Source: Candidatus Bathyarchaeota archaeon (GTDB taxonomy: Archaea; Thermoproteota; Bathyarchaeia; Bathyarchaeales; Bathyarchaeaceae). Taken from it: 5,006 nt of DNA. Below the pieces are notes generated by a model. The model was not told where the DNA came from, did no database searches, and worked only from the letters and a program-made list of their open reading frames with translations. Numbering within the stretch: position 1 is the stretch's first letter; each line of letters begins with the position of its first letter. The DNA is taken from contig JAOUMI010000057.1 of NCBI GenBank assembly GCA_029881555.1, positions 1-5,006 on the forward strand, in the 5' to 3' direction. This document shows positions 1 to 5,006 of the stretch, piece after piece. The position numbers and the translations under genes are program-made.

Positions 1-564
1 AGCTACTCTTAACGCTTCGGGAACGTTGCTTCGTGTAGAAGTGCTCCTCAAAATCTTTCCAGCATCCTTTTCCGAGATCCCTGCAATCTGCATGTACACG
101 GCTTCTTCAGCCCCTCGCGTGCGCACCTCGATAATTTTTCCGGCGTTCTCCATCGCTTTCCACCGTTTTTCACGTTCAGGCAAGTTTTCAAGAGCTTTCC
201 TTATCTCTTCAAAGTCAGGCTTCTCTCGGGTAACCGCTATGAATGGCAACCCCACTTTTTCAAAGAGCTCCTTTATGTCCACCACGTTGAAACCTGCAAA
301 CGTGACGCCGTCTAACACAGCCACTCGAATCTGATCGTAGTGAGGCGAATCCATTATCATAGACTCTATTTTTTCCGTTGCGTCCGTCCCATCAACCTCG
401 ACCTCGGTTCGCATAACTCCGTCAAGCCAGTATCCGCCCCTATAAACAACCCCAACAACGTCAACTACACCCTTTGTGTGTGGGACAAAGACCCCGTCAT
501 CGATGCCCAACACCCTGATCTCCGGTTTCACCGTGCGAAACTTAACAACCTTCTCCTCACTCAT
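1..564 (-). CDS. DUF99 (UPF0215) family protein, endonuclease V-like, 3' end cut by window
   Basis: The frame opens at ATG 564-562 and stays open to base 1, giving 188 residues; the stop lies outside the window. Family hallmarks are visible: VLGIDDG (18-24), a hydrophobic strand ending in RGGYWLDGV (42-50), RTEVEVDGTDAT (52-63), the HYDQIRV segment (75-81), LDGVTFAGFNVVDI (84-97) and VPEALRVA at the visible end, which in relatives lies close to the C-terminus. Probably only a few residues are missing. DUF99 proteins are archaeal, about 190-200 residues long, and distantly related to endonuclease V (RNase H-like fold). Their cellular role is not established, so nuclease or nucleic-acid binding activity is inference. 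The start overlaps the stop of the RNase III-like gene as ATGA. No good Shine-Dalgarno is seen, so translational coupling is likely. Family assignment is confident; function is not. Confidence 0.9.
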   Translation of the reverse strand, partial: MSEEKVVKFRTVKPEIRVLGIDDGVFVPHTKGVVDVVGVVYRGGYWLDGVMRTEVEVDGTDATEKIESMIMDSPHYDQIRVAVLDGVTFAGFNVVDIKELFEKVGLPFIAVTREKPDFEEIRKALENLPEREKRWKAMENAGKIIEVRTRGAEEAVYMQIAGISEKDAGKILRSTSTRSNVPEALRVA

Positions 565-959
565 AGGGTTGCACCGAGCCTTTTCTCTATCTCCTGCAAC
601 AGCTGGGTGAACGCGTCGGTGGGATCGTCACCTTCCCCGAGGATTTTTAAGCAGTCCTCGAAACTCATAGCCTCTTGTATCCAAGCATAAACTATCAGCG
701 CCTCAGCGGCATTTCCTTGGGCGTGGCGGTCGATCCTCCGGGGCAACATCTTTCTCAAACCAGACCTCTTCACAGCTTCGGCTAAGATTCGGTTGTTCAC
801 CTTGGCGCCTTTTGGTCTCTGAAGCTTCTGTGACAATGCGAGAGAGTGGACAAAGTTCACGTAGATGTCGCCCAGCCCTGCCAAATCCTTGTCGAGCAGC
901 ACTTCCTGAAGACTTTCATATCTCTTAAGAAAACGACTTACCTTTATTTTTGCTGCCAT
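561..959 (-). CDS. Small archaeal RNase III-fold family protein
   Basis: This 132-residue protein resembles a single RNase III endonuclease domain without a dsRNA-binding domain. LGDIYVNF (29-36) matches the RNase III signature region, and GNAAEALIVYAWI (82-94) matches the second catalytic helix, usually DxxEAxxGAxY. Compared with classical RNase III, D31 and E86 are kept, but the first glutamate position is A27 and the second aspartate position is N83. Only two of the four usual metal-binding acidic residues are therefore visible. It most likely belongs to the archaeal family described in Pfam as Ribonuclease III-like (Ribonucleas_3_2), recalled and not searched. Activity is unproven; it may be a binding or structural protein, or a nuclease with altered ligands. 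The ATG lies within the end of rpoL (16-nt overlap), and AAAGGA abuts the start codon, too close for a normal Shine-Dalgarno. Its place behind csl4 and rpoL suggests a role in RNA processing. Confidence 0.75.
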   Translation of the reverse strand: MAAKIKVSRFLKRYESLQEVLLDKDLAGLGDIYVNFVHSLALSQKLQRPKGAKVNNRILAEAVKRSGLRKMLPRRIDRHAQGNAAEALIVYAWIQEAMSFEDCLKILGEGDDPTDAFTQLLQEIEKRLGATL

Positions 960-1237
960 TCCTTTAACGCCTTCTTAAAGGACTCCCTGAACCCCTTGCT
1001 TCTCTCCCGTATTTTTTTCGCCGCGTCTTGCAATGCGGCTTCTGGCTTTCTCTTCTCCTTTGTTCGCACATACACGGTGGGGTTGGAGATGAGGGGATGC
1101 TTAATATTGTAGCCAGCCATCTCGATCGTGTCGTCCTCTAAGAGGGCTTTCTGTAACACGTTTCCGAAGGTGTGCCCTTCACCCTCGATCTCTATTTTTA
1201 GCTCGTTAGCGGTTTTTTTCAAAATTTTGATCTCTAT
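944..1237 (-). CDS. rpoL: DNA-directed RNA polymerase subunit L (Rpo11), apparent ATA start
   Basis: RpoL is the archaeal counterpart of eukaryotic Rpb11/AC19. It pairs with RpoD (Rpb3-like) to form the alpha-like assembly platform of RNA polymerase. The 97-residue product shows the family signature: EGEGHTFGN (18-26) and AGYNIKHPL (41-49), followed by a charged C-terminal helix. Relatives begin M-E-I-(K/R)-I-L; here the aligned codon is ATA (1237-1235), followed by EIKIL. ATA lies one base after the csl4 stop and 7 nt after GGGGAG, where a start codon is expected. No ATG or GTG is available nearby. The conventional alternative is TTG at 1285, which gives 113 residues with an unusual 16-residue extension, no visible Shine-Dalgarno and a 47-nt overlap with csl4. 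I prefer ATA but it is not proven. The family assignment is secure and the stop is TAA at 946-944. Confidence 0.93.
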   Translation of the reverse strand: MEIKILKKTANELKIEIEGEGHTFGNVLQKALLEDDTIEMAGYNIKHPLISNPTVYVRTKEKRKPEAALQDAAKKIRERSKGFRESFKKALKEWQQK

Positions 1238-1238
1238 G

Positions 1239-1814
1239 TTAAATCTCCCCTTCGCCGTAGTCGGAGGCAATCTTACGTCTTTCAATTTTGCCGCAACTGG
1301 TGCATCGCATCCTTAGTCCTTTTAAAGGCAGCATTTGCCCACATCGAGAGCATAAGGCGTAGACGACGCCGAGATTTTTATCCGCTGTCGACAGGTGAAG
1401 TACTCTGTTCTTGTCGCTAACCACCCTAGCTCGCATTATGTCACCTGCTTTGCACACGTCAAACATGCTCTCGACGAATCCTGGGCTCACGTCAGAGATG
1501 TGTAGGATGCCCGTGAAAGAGCCTGAGATCGATTTTTTGCCTATCTTTATTATACGTAGTGTAGCGCTTCTGCTCTGCACATCAGAAACTTGGCCAGTTA
1601 CTGTACTACCCACTTTTGGAACGCCCACCGCGTGAACCAGAGGAAACACCGAGATCTTCTTGTTTAACATGTCCATAAGCGTGCGCCCAGTGACCTCAGA
1701 GTATATGGTGCCCTCTTCCTCGTATGTTCCTGGGCCAAGTGTGAACTCCTCAATCACTCCCAATCGGTCTCCCGGCGCAACGAACTGCCCGCTTTTCCTC
1801 GCTGAATCAGTCAT
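1239..1814 (-). CDS. csl4: Exosome complex RNA-binding protein Csl4
   Basis: Csl4 is a cap subunit of the archaeal RNA exosome. It sits on the Rrp41/Rrp42 ring, binds RNA, and helps recruit substrates and the DnaG partner for 3'-5' degradation or tailing. The 191-residue protein has the expected three parts: an N-terminal domain with VAPGDRLGVIEEF (12-24) and GPGTYEEEGTIYS (27-39), an S1 RNA-binding domain at about 66-142 (starting near PKVGSTVTGQV and including GILHISDV), and a C-terminal zinc ribbon with C155, C158, C171 and C174. Its length matches archaeal relatives. The ATG at 1814 overlaps the end of the methyltransferase gene by 8 nt. GGGAAAGGGA directly abuts it, so the ribosome-binding site is not ideally spaced and coupling is likely. 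The stop TAA is one base before the proposed rpoL start. Neither RrpA/B (Rrp41/42) nor Rrp4 is in the window. Confidence 0.95.
   Translation of the reverse strand: MTDSARKSGQFVAPGDRLGVIEEFTLGPGTYEEEGTIYSEVTGRTLMDMLNKKISVFPLVHAVGVPKVGSTVTGQVSDVQSRSATLRIIKIGKKSISGSFTGILHISDVSPGFVESMFDVCKAGDIMRARVVSDKNRVLHLSTADKNLGVVYALCSRCGQMLPLKGLRMRCTSCGKIERRKIASDYGEGEI
1244..1250 (-). promoter_or_regulatory. Shine-Dalgarno for rpoL that decides its start
   Basis: The minus strand reads GGGGAGA here, followed by TTTAAC and then ATA. The purine block lies inside the last codons of csl4. Its spacing suits initiation at 1237 and is useless for the upstream TTG at 1285. It is the main sequence argument for the ATA start, together with the alignment of the protein N-terminus to its family. 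Confidence 0.6.
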
Positions 1815-2445
1815 TCCCTTTCCCTTCTATCTGATAGAGATCGGTCTGAACACGGTGTTTTCTTTTGGTGTGAAACTTGAAGAGCCATGGAATTTCTATT
1901 TCCATAGGAAAGACGCCTGTAACCTTTCCCCCACACTTCTCAATAAACCTTTTGATAAATTCCCGGCTGCTCTTTCCGCTCTTGTGAAGGGAGTATACTC
2001 TCTGACCCAGCTCCAAGGATTTCTCTAAGAACTTTCGATCCGCCCCTCTTCTCTGCACACCAAATGGGGGATTCTGCAGAACCGTGTCGAAGGAACCTCG
2101 CATCACATCGATGTCAGCTAGAATCCATTGCGTCTTTTCTTTCACGCCCATTTTTTCCGCGTTGTTGTGCGCCATCCTTACTGCCATTCGGTCGATGTCC
2201 ACGCCGAGCGCTTCCTTTGCGCCAACCAGAACCGCTCCGATTGCGAGTCTCCCTGTGCCGCACCCTAGGTCCACAATCGTTTTGTCAATGATGTCGTCGT
2301 AGGTGTAGGCTGCTATGTAGAGGATTTTCGCTGCCGCCTCTGGGGGTATGGTGTACTGTTCCAGATAGGCTCTAGGCTTTTGGTGGGGTTTGACCTCTGA
2401 GATTGCTTTCTCCAGGTCTAGCTTCCGAACAAGCCTTTTTTGCAT
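1807..2445 (-). CDS. METTL5-like N6-adenine methyltransferase (probable rRNA MTase)
   Basis: This 212-residue class I SAM-dependent methyltransferase has the hallmarks of the METTL5 family: LEQY (28-31), motif I DLGCGTG (59-65), an acidic loop GVDID (81-85), the catalytic NPPFG (125-129) typical of amino-group methylation of adenine, YSLHKS (151-156) and KFH (190-192). The last two match human METTL5 closely. Human METTL5, with TRMT112, makes m6A at A1832 of 18S rRNA near the decoding centre. By homology this protein probably methylates the equivalent 16S rRNA adenine; that target is inference. The frame is open to an upstream non-ATG codon at 2547, but I chose ATG 2445. It has a good Shine-Dalgarno (GGGAGGA), and MQKRL matches the family N-terminus; the longer form would add 34 residues unrelated to the family. 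It overlaps dph2 by 28 nt and csl4 by 8 nt. Confidence 0.9.
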   Translation of the reverse strand: MQKRLVRKLDLEKAISEVKPHQKPRAYLEQYTIPPEAAAKILYIAAYTYDDIIDKTIVDLGCGTGRLAIGAVLVGAKEALGVDIDRMAVRMAHNNAEKMGVKEKTQWILADIDVMRGSFDTVLQNPPFGVQRRGADRKFLEKSLELGQRVYSLHKSGKSSREFIKRFIEKCGGKVTGVFPMEIEIPWLFKFHTKRKHRVQTDLYQIEGKGND

Positions 2446-3425
2446 AGTTCCTCCCAGTCCGTCTCCCCCAGCAAAACTAGAGCTTCGGTAAATGTGAGAA
2501 CAGGCTTGAGAAACTTTGATGCTTCGTCTAAGGACACTCTGGGACAAGCGGTGTTCACAAACGTGTCTATGGCGGGGAACTGCATGAGCACTTCGGGGGT
2601 GATCTCCCTCACCGCGAGCAAGGTTACTTTCTTTCCGCTTTTCTCAAGTTTCTCTTTTATTTTCAAGGCTTCATCGAGTTTCTTTTGCCCAGTCTTCAAG
2701 CCGACCAACACCCCAAAACTTTCCGCTTTTTCCGCTTCACAGATGCTTGCCCACCGCTGTCGGAGTATCCTCTGAGCCTCCTTCTCAATGGAGTAGGCTC
2801 TTCTCTCGAAGGGGTCAGCGATTATCGTCGGCTTTGCAGTGGCTAACGTCGCGCCTAGAGCGTGGAATCTGCCGCCTCCAACGAAAAGGAAAGCTTCAAT
2901 TTCTTTTGACACGGATTTGGCGTTGCTGTAGTCGCATCCAGTCACCTGGCCAGGGTGTTTCAGGTGTCCAGCATCTCCGATGGCAACGGTTTTTCCAGCC
3001 TCAAGAAGCAGCTCTCTCGTTTCATCAAGTGTTTGAACGTGTTGCACGGTTGTTACCAATCCGATCTTGCTCCAGCGCTCTAGCAGAGGTATTGCCTTCT
3101 TTACCGCCTCTTTGACGCTGACCTTCGCCTTGGCCTCAATGTAAACTGTGGGTACTTGTTTCTGTTCGATCATCTTACTGTGGCCATAATGAATTATCAG
3201 ATCTGCATCTAGGCTTTTGGCGTCGAGGGTGGCTAGGTCACAGGCTCCGTAGCAAGGGTCGGCTGAGACCACGGCTAGCGCCCCAGCCTTTTCGGCTACG
3301 GCTACCAAGCGAGGTCCCTCCGTCTTCAATCCTTCTGGAAGCTGAATGAGAACCCGCTTGGCTCCATGTTTGCTTATCTCTTCGTTCAGTCGTTTCTCTT
3401 CGAGGTCGAAGGTAGTGGCTTCCAT
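2418..3425 (-). CDS. dph2: Diphthamide biosynthesis enzyme Dph2 (radical 3-amino-3-carboxypropyl transferase)
   Basis: Dph2 catalyses the first step of diphthamide synthesis. It transfers the 3-amino-3-carboxypropyl group of S-adenosylmethionine to a histidine of elongation factor 2, using a [4Fe-4S] cluster in a non-classical radical SAM reaction. In archaea it acts as a homodimer. The 335-residue protein has one cluster cysteine in each of its three similar domains: C58 in DPCYGAC, C164 in GQVTGCDYS and C294 in NTACPRV. They match C59, C163 and C287 of the Pyrococcus horikoshii enzyme, recalled from memory. Other conserved blocks are RVLIQLPEGLK (24-34), IIHYGHS (77-83) and FVGGGRFHALG (181-191). 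Length is normal for the family. The ATG at 3425 follows the only intergenic spacer, with no clear Shine-Dalgarno, which would fit a leaderless mRNA. The stop TAG lies inside the methyltransferase gene. Later diphthamide genes (dph5, dph6) are not here. Confidence 0.95.
   Translation of the reverse strand: MEATTFDLEEKRLNEEISKHGAKRVLIQLPEGLKTEGPRLVAVAEKAGALAVVSADPCYGACDLATLDAKSLDADLIIHYGHSKMIEQKQVPTVYIEAKAKVSVKEAVKKAIPLLERWSKIGLVTTVQHVQTLDETRELLLEAGKTVAIGDAGHLKHPGQVTGCDYSNAKSVSKEIEAFLFVGGGRFHALGATLATAKPTIIADPFERRAYSIEKEAQRILRQRWASICEAEKAESFGVLVGLKTGQKKLDEALKIKEKLEKSGKKVTLLAVREITPEVLMQFPAIDTFVNTACPRVSLDEASKFLKPVLTFTEALVLLGETDWEELCKKGLFGS
2449..2455 (-). promoter_or_regulatory. Shine-Dalgarno fixing the methyltransferase start
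   Basis: The minus strand reads GGGAGGA, then ACT and the ATG at 2445. It lies inside the dph2 coding region, 28 nt or more before the dph2 stop. This is the strongest ribosome-binding site in the window and argues against the longer upstream start at 2547. Confidence 0.65.
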
Positions 3426-3449
3426 TTAGGTTTACCGCTTTAACTGAAC

Positions 3450-3457
3450 AAATTTAG
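3450..3457 (-). promoter_or_regulatory. Candidate TATA box for dph2 operon (leaderless)
   Basis: The 57-bp spacer between ppsA and dph2 (3426-3481) is the only non-coding DNA in the window. On the minus strand CTAAATTT lies about 25-32 nt before the dph2 ATG, preceded by GAG. If transcription starts at or just before the ATG, this is the distance expected for an archaeal TATA box. The match to consensus is only moderate. Without it, dph2 would have to be read through from ppsA. No poly-T terminator for ppsA and no inverted repeat is seen in the spacer. Confidence 0.35.
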
Positions 3458-3481
3458 CTCATACAGTTTAGTAGATAGCGT

Positions 3482-5006
3482 TTATCGAATGGATTCATCC
3501 AACTCGGAAGCCCATTCAGGGTTTTTCCCCGACCGTTCGAGTATAATCTTCTGTTCAATGCTAGCTACTAGTTGCTTGGTTTGGACAACTACGTCCGCGT
3601 TCACAGATATGCTGTCGATGCCGCAACGGACGAGGAATTCCGTGAAGTCGGGTAGGTTTGATGGGCCTTCCCCGCAGATGGAGACGGTGCAACCGTGTTT
3701 GTGGGCCACCTTGATTAGGTGTGTGATTATTCGTTTGACCGCGGGGTCTCGCTCATCAAAGTATCCCATTAGTCCAAGTCTCTCTGAGTCGCGGTCGATC
3801 ATCAAGACGCCTTGTGTCATGTCGTTGGAGCCTATGGAGAAGCCGTCGCAGAGTTTTGAGAATTCGTCTGCCATTATGGCGATTGCCGGAGTTTCAGCCA
3901 TAAACCAAACTTGAAAGTCTCTTGACCCTTCGAGTCCCTCTTCCTTCATTATTTTTAGGCACTTTTCGGCTTCCCATACTGTTCTGATCATTGGCAGCAT
4001 CACCCACACGTTCTTCAGTTTCCACTCTTCTCTGCATTTTTTGATTGCTTTACACTCTAGTCTAAACGCCTTTTCATACCACTCGCTTATGTATCTGCTT
4101 GCCCCCCGCCAGCCTAGCATGGGGTTTGCCTCGGATATCTCGTATTTCTCCCCGCCCTTCAGTTCTCTGTACTCGTTGGTTTTGAAGTCGCTGAACCTCA
4201 CAACCACTGGGCGGGGCTGTATGGATCTCGCCACGGTGGCGATTCCCTCAGCCAGCTTGTTTACAAACTTGTCGGCTTGCCCCGTCTCGAGGAGGTACAT
4301 GGGGTGCTCTCCTATGTAGCTGGCTAGAATGAACTCTATACGCATGAGCCCTATCCCGTCGAAAGGCAGGTTCCTATACTCCTCAACCATATCTGGAACA
4401 CCGAGGTTGAGGTAGATTTTTGTGGCCGTTATGGGAGCTAATTCGAGCGCGGTTGGTGCAGCTGCGGTCGGTGTTGGGGTGGGCCTCATCTGTTCAACAA
4501 CTCCCTCATAAACCACACCACTTCTCGCATCCACAGTATATTCTCCGCCCGTAACCATTACTTTTGTGGCGTTTTCGGTTCCAACAATACATGGGATGCC
4601 CAGCTCACGACTCACAATGGCTGCGTGACATGTGACGCCGCCTTTATCCGTGACTATTCCTCCGGCAAGTCTCATGAACGGCACGTAGTCCGGGTTTGTC
4701 ATTGTGGTCACTAGTATGTCGCCTTTCTCCACGAGTTTTGAAGCGTCTTCAGGCGTGGAAACAACTTTTGCAGTGCCGATTCCTATGTCTCTTTTGCCAG
4801 CTGCTATTCCCCTCACGGCAACTTTCCATTCCGCTGGTCGTGCAGGCGGAGTGGGTGGCTTCAGCGTCTCGATCTTTGGTGTCACCTTCTCTAGGCTCCA
4901 CACAGTTTCGGGTCTAGACTGCACGATGAGAAGGTTCTCTGGAAAGGGAAGGTTCCGCTCGATCGCCCACTCGATGTCCTGAGGTTGCCCGTAATGCTCC
5001 TCAATA
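3482..5006 (-). CDS. ppsA: Phosphoenolpyruvate synthase, 5' part outside the window
   Basis: PEP synthase (pyruvate, water dikinase) converts pyruvate, ATP and water to PEP, AMP and phosphate, the entry to gluconeogenesis in many archaea. The frame is open to the window edge. The visible 507 residues start inside the end of the ATP-grasp nucleotide-binding domain (HYGQPQDIEWAIE, then LLIVQSRPETV at 25-35). The swivelling phosphohistidine domain follows, with GGVTCHAAIVSRELGIP; its catalytic His is residue 127 (codon 4627-4625). A Pro/Thr/Ala-rich linker at about 175-186 leads into the PEP-binding TIM barrel, with GLMRIEFI, RFSDFKTNEY, NPMLGWRGASRY, SIGSNDMTQ and SICGEGPS (catalytic Cys 444). 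All key residues seen are intact. Family members are usually about 750-820 residues, so roughly one third is missing. GTG 4924 is an internal codon and not the start. Stop is TAA 3484-3482. Confidence 0.96.
   Translation of the reverse strand, partial: IEEHYGQPQDIEWAIERNLPFPENLLIVQSRPETVWSLEKVTPKIETLKPPTPPARPAEWKVAVRGIAAGKRDIGIGTAKVVSTPEDASKLVEKGDILVTTMTNPDYVPFMRLAGGIVTDKGGVTCHAAIVSRELGIPCIVGTENATKVMVTGGEYTVDARSGVVYEGVVEQMRPTPTPTAAAPTALELAPITATKIYLNLGVPDMVEEYRNLPFDGIGLMRIEFILASYIGEHPMYLLETGQADKFVNKLAEGIATVARSIQPRPVVVRFSDFKTNEYRELKGGEKYEISEANPMLGWRGASRYISEWYEKAFRLECKAIKKCREEWKLKNVWVMLPMIRTVWEAEKCLKIMKEEGLEGSRDFQVWFMAETPAIAIMADEFSKLCDGFSIGSNDMTQGVLMIDRDSERLGLMGYFDERDPAVKRIITHLIKVAHKHGCTVSICGEGPSNLPDFTEFLVRCGIDSISVNADVVVQTKQLVASIEQKIILERSGKNPEWASELDESIR

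Larger units (their letters stand above)
1..3425 (-). other. Probable operon dph2-METTL5-csl4-rpoL-RNaseIII-like-DUF99
   Basis: Six genes on one strand follow each other with overlaps of 28 nt (dph2/methyltransferase), 8 nt (methyltransferase/csl4), 16 nt (rpoL/RNase III-like) and 4 nt (RNase III-like/DUF99), plus a 1-nt gap between csl4 and the ATA start of rpoL. There is no room for an internal promoter or terminator outside coding sequence. Co-transcription and translational coupling are inferred from this spacing. The operon may continue past base 1. Confidence 0.75.

Noticed and set aside
26..690. Plus-strand open frames at 26-334 and 340-690
   Set aside because: They are antisense to the DUF99 and RNase III-like genes, and their translations match nothing recognisable.
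2446..2547. Longer methyltransferase starting at 2547
   Set aside because: The 34 extra residues do not resemble the METTL5 N-terminus and lie inside dph2; ATG 2445 has a strong Shine-Dalgarno.
1660..3115. Plus-strand open frames, such as 1660-2028, 2440-2775 and 2747-3115
   Set aside because: They run antisense to well-identified genes, have no recognisable domains and look like frame shadows of codon bias on the other strand.
3753..3804. TGATGA motifs on the minus strand (3753-3758 and 3799-3804) as C boxes of a C/D sRNA
   Set aside because: They encode conserved Asp-Glu and adjacent residues of PEP synthase, and I see no matching D/C' arrangement or terminal stem.
4441..4490. GGT/GTT-like low-complexity stretch as a DNA repeat
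   Set aside because: It encodes the Pro/Thr/Ala linker between the swivel and PEP-binding domains, a common kind of interdomain linker; no true tandem DNA repeat.
4696..4924. GTG at 4924 as the start of a 480-residue PEP synthase-like protein
   Set aside because: The frame continues upstream to the window edge with clear ATP-grasp domain sequence (HYGQPQDIEWAIE), so GTG is an internal valine codon of a longer gene.

Overview
The window is archaeal chromosome. Six complete or nearly complete genes and one large 5'-truncated gene all lie on the minus strand, so transcription runs from high to low coordinates. The archaeal assignment rests on gene content: a Rpb11-like RNA polymerase subunit L, the exosome cap protein Csl4, an archaeal-type Dph2, a METTL5-type NPPF methyltransferase and a DUF99 protein. 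Bacteria lack most of these. The gene set and order look like the TACK side of the archaea (Crenarchaeota, Bathyarchaeia or relatives). That placement is an inference and I cannot fix the lineage from this window.

Layout in transcription order: (1) 5006-3482, the C-terminal two thirds of phosphoenolpyruvate synthase (ppsA), whose N-terminal part lies beyond the window. (2) A 57-bp spacer, the only non-coding stretch, with a candidate TATA element placed for a leaderless dph2 transcript. (3) 3425-2418, dph2, diphthamide synthesis. (4) 2445-1807, a METTL5-like rRNA adenine methyltransferase. (5) 1814-1239, csl4. (6) 1237-944, rpoL, apparently initiated at a non-canonical ATA codon. (7) 959-561, a small RNase III-fold protein with a partly degraded active site. 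(8) 564-1, a DUF99 (endonuclease V-like) protein missing only its last residues.

Genes 3 to 8 are packed with overlaps of 28, 8, 16 and 4 nt and one 1-nt gap, so they almost certainly form one translationally coupled operon. Its theme is the information-processing machinery: elongation factor 2 modification, rRNA methylation, RNA degradation and transcription. Two poorly understood nucleic-acid proteins sit at its end. ppsA (gluconeogenesis) is a separate metabolic gene upstream in the same direction.

I see no mobile element, CRISPR array, tRNA or rRNA gene, or convincing terminator. The most noteworthy points are the ATA start of rpoL, the RNase III-like protein beside exosome and polymerase genes, and the pairing of Dph2 with a METTL5 homologue. 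Nothing here amounts to a clearly new system.
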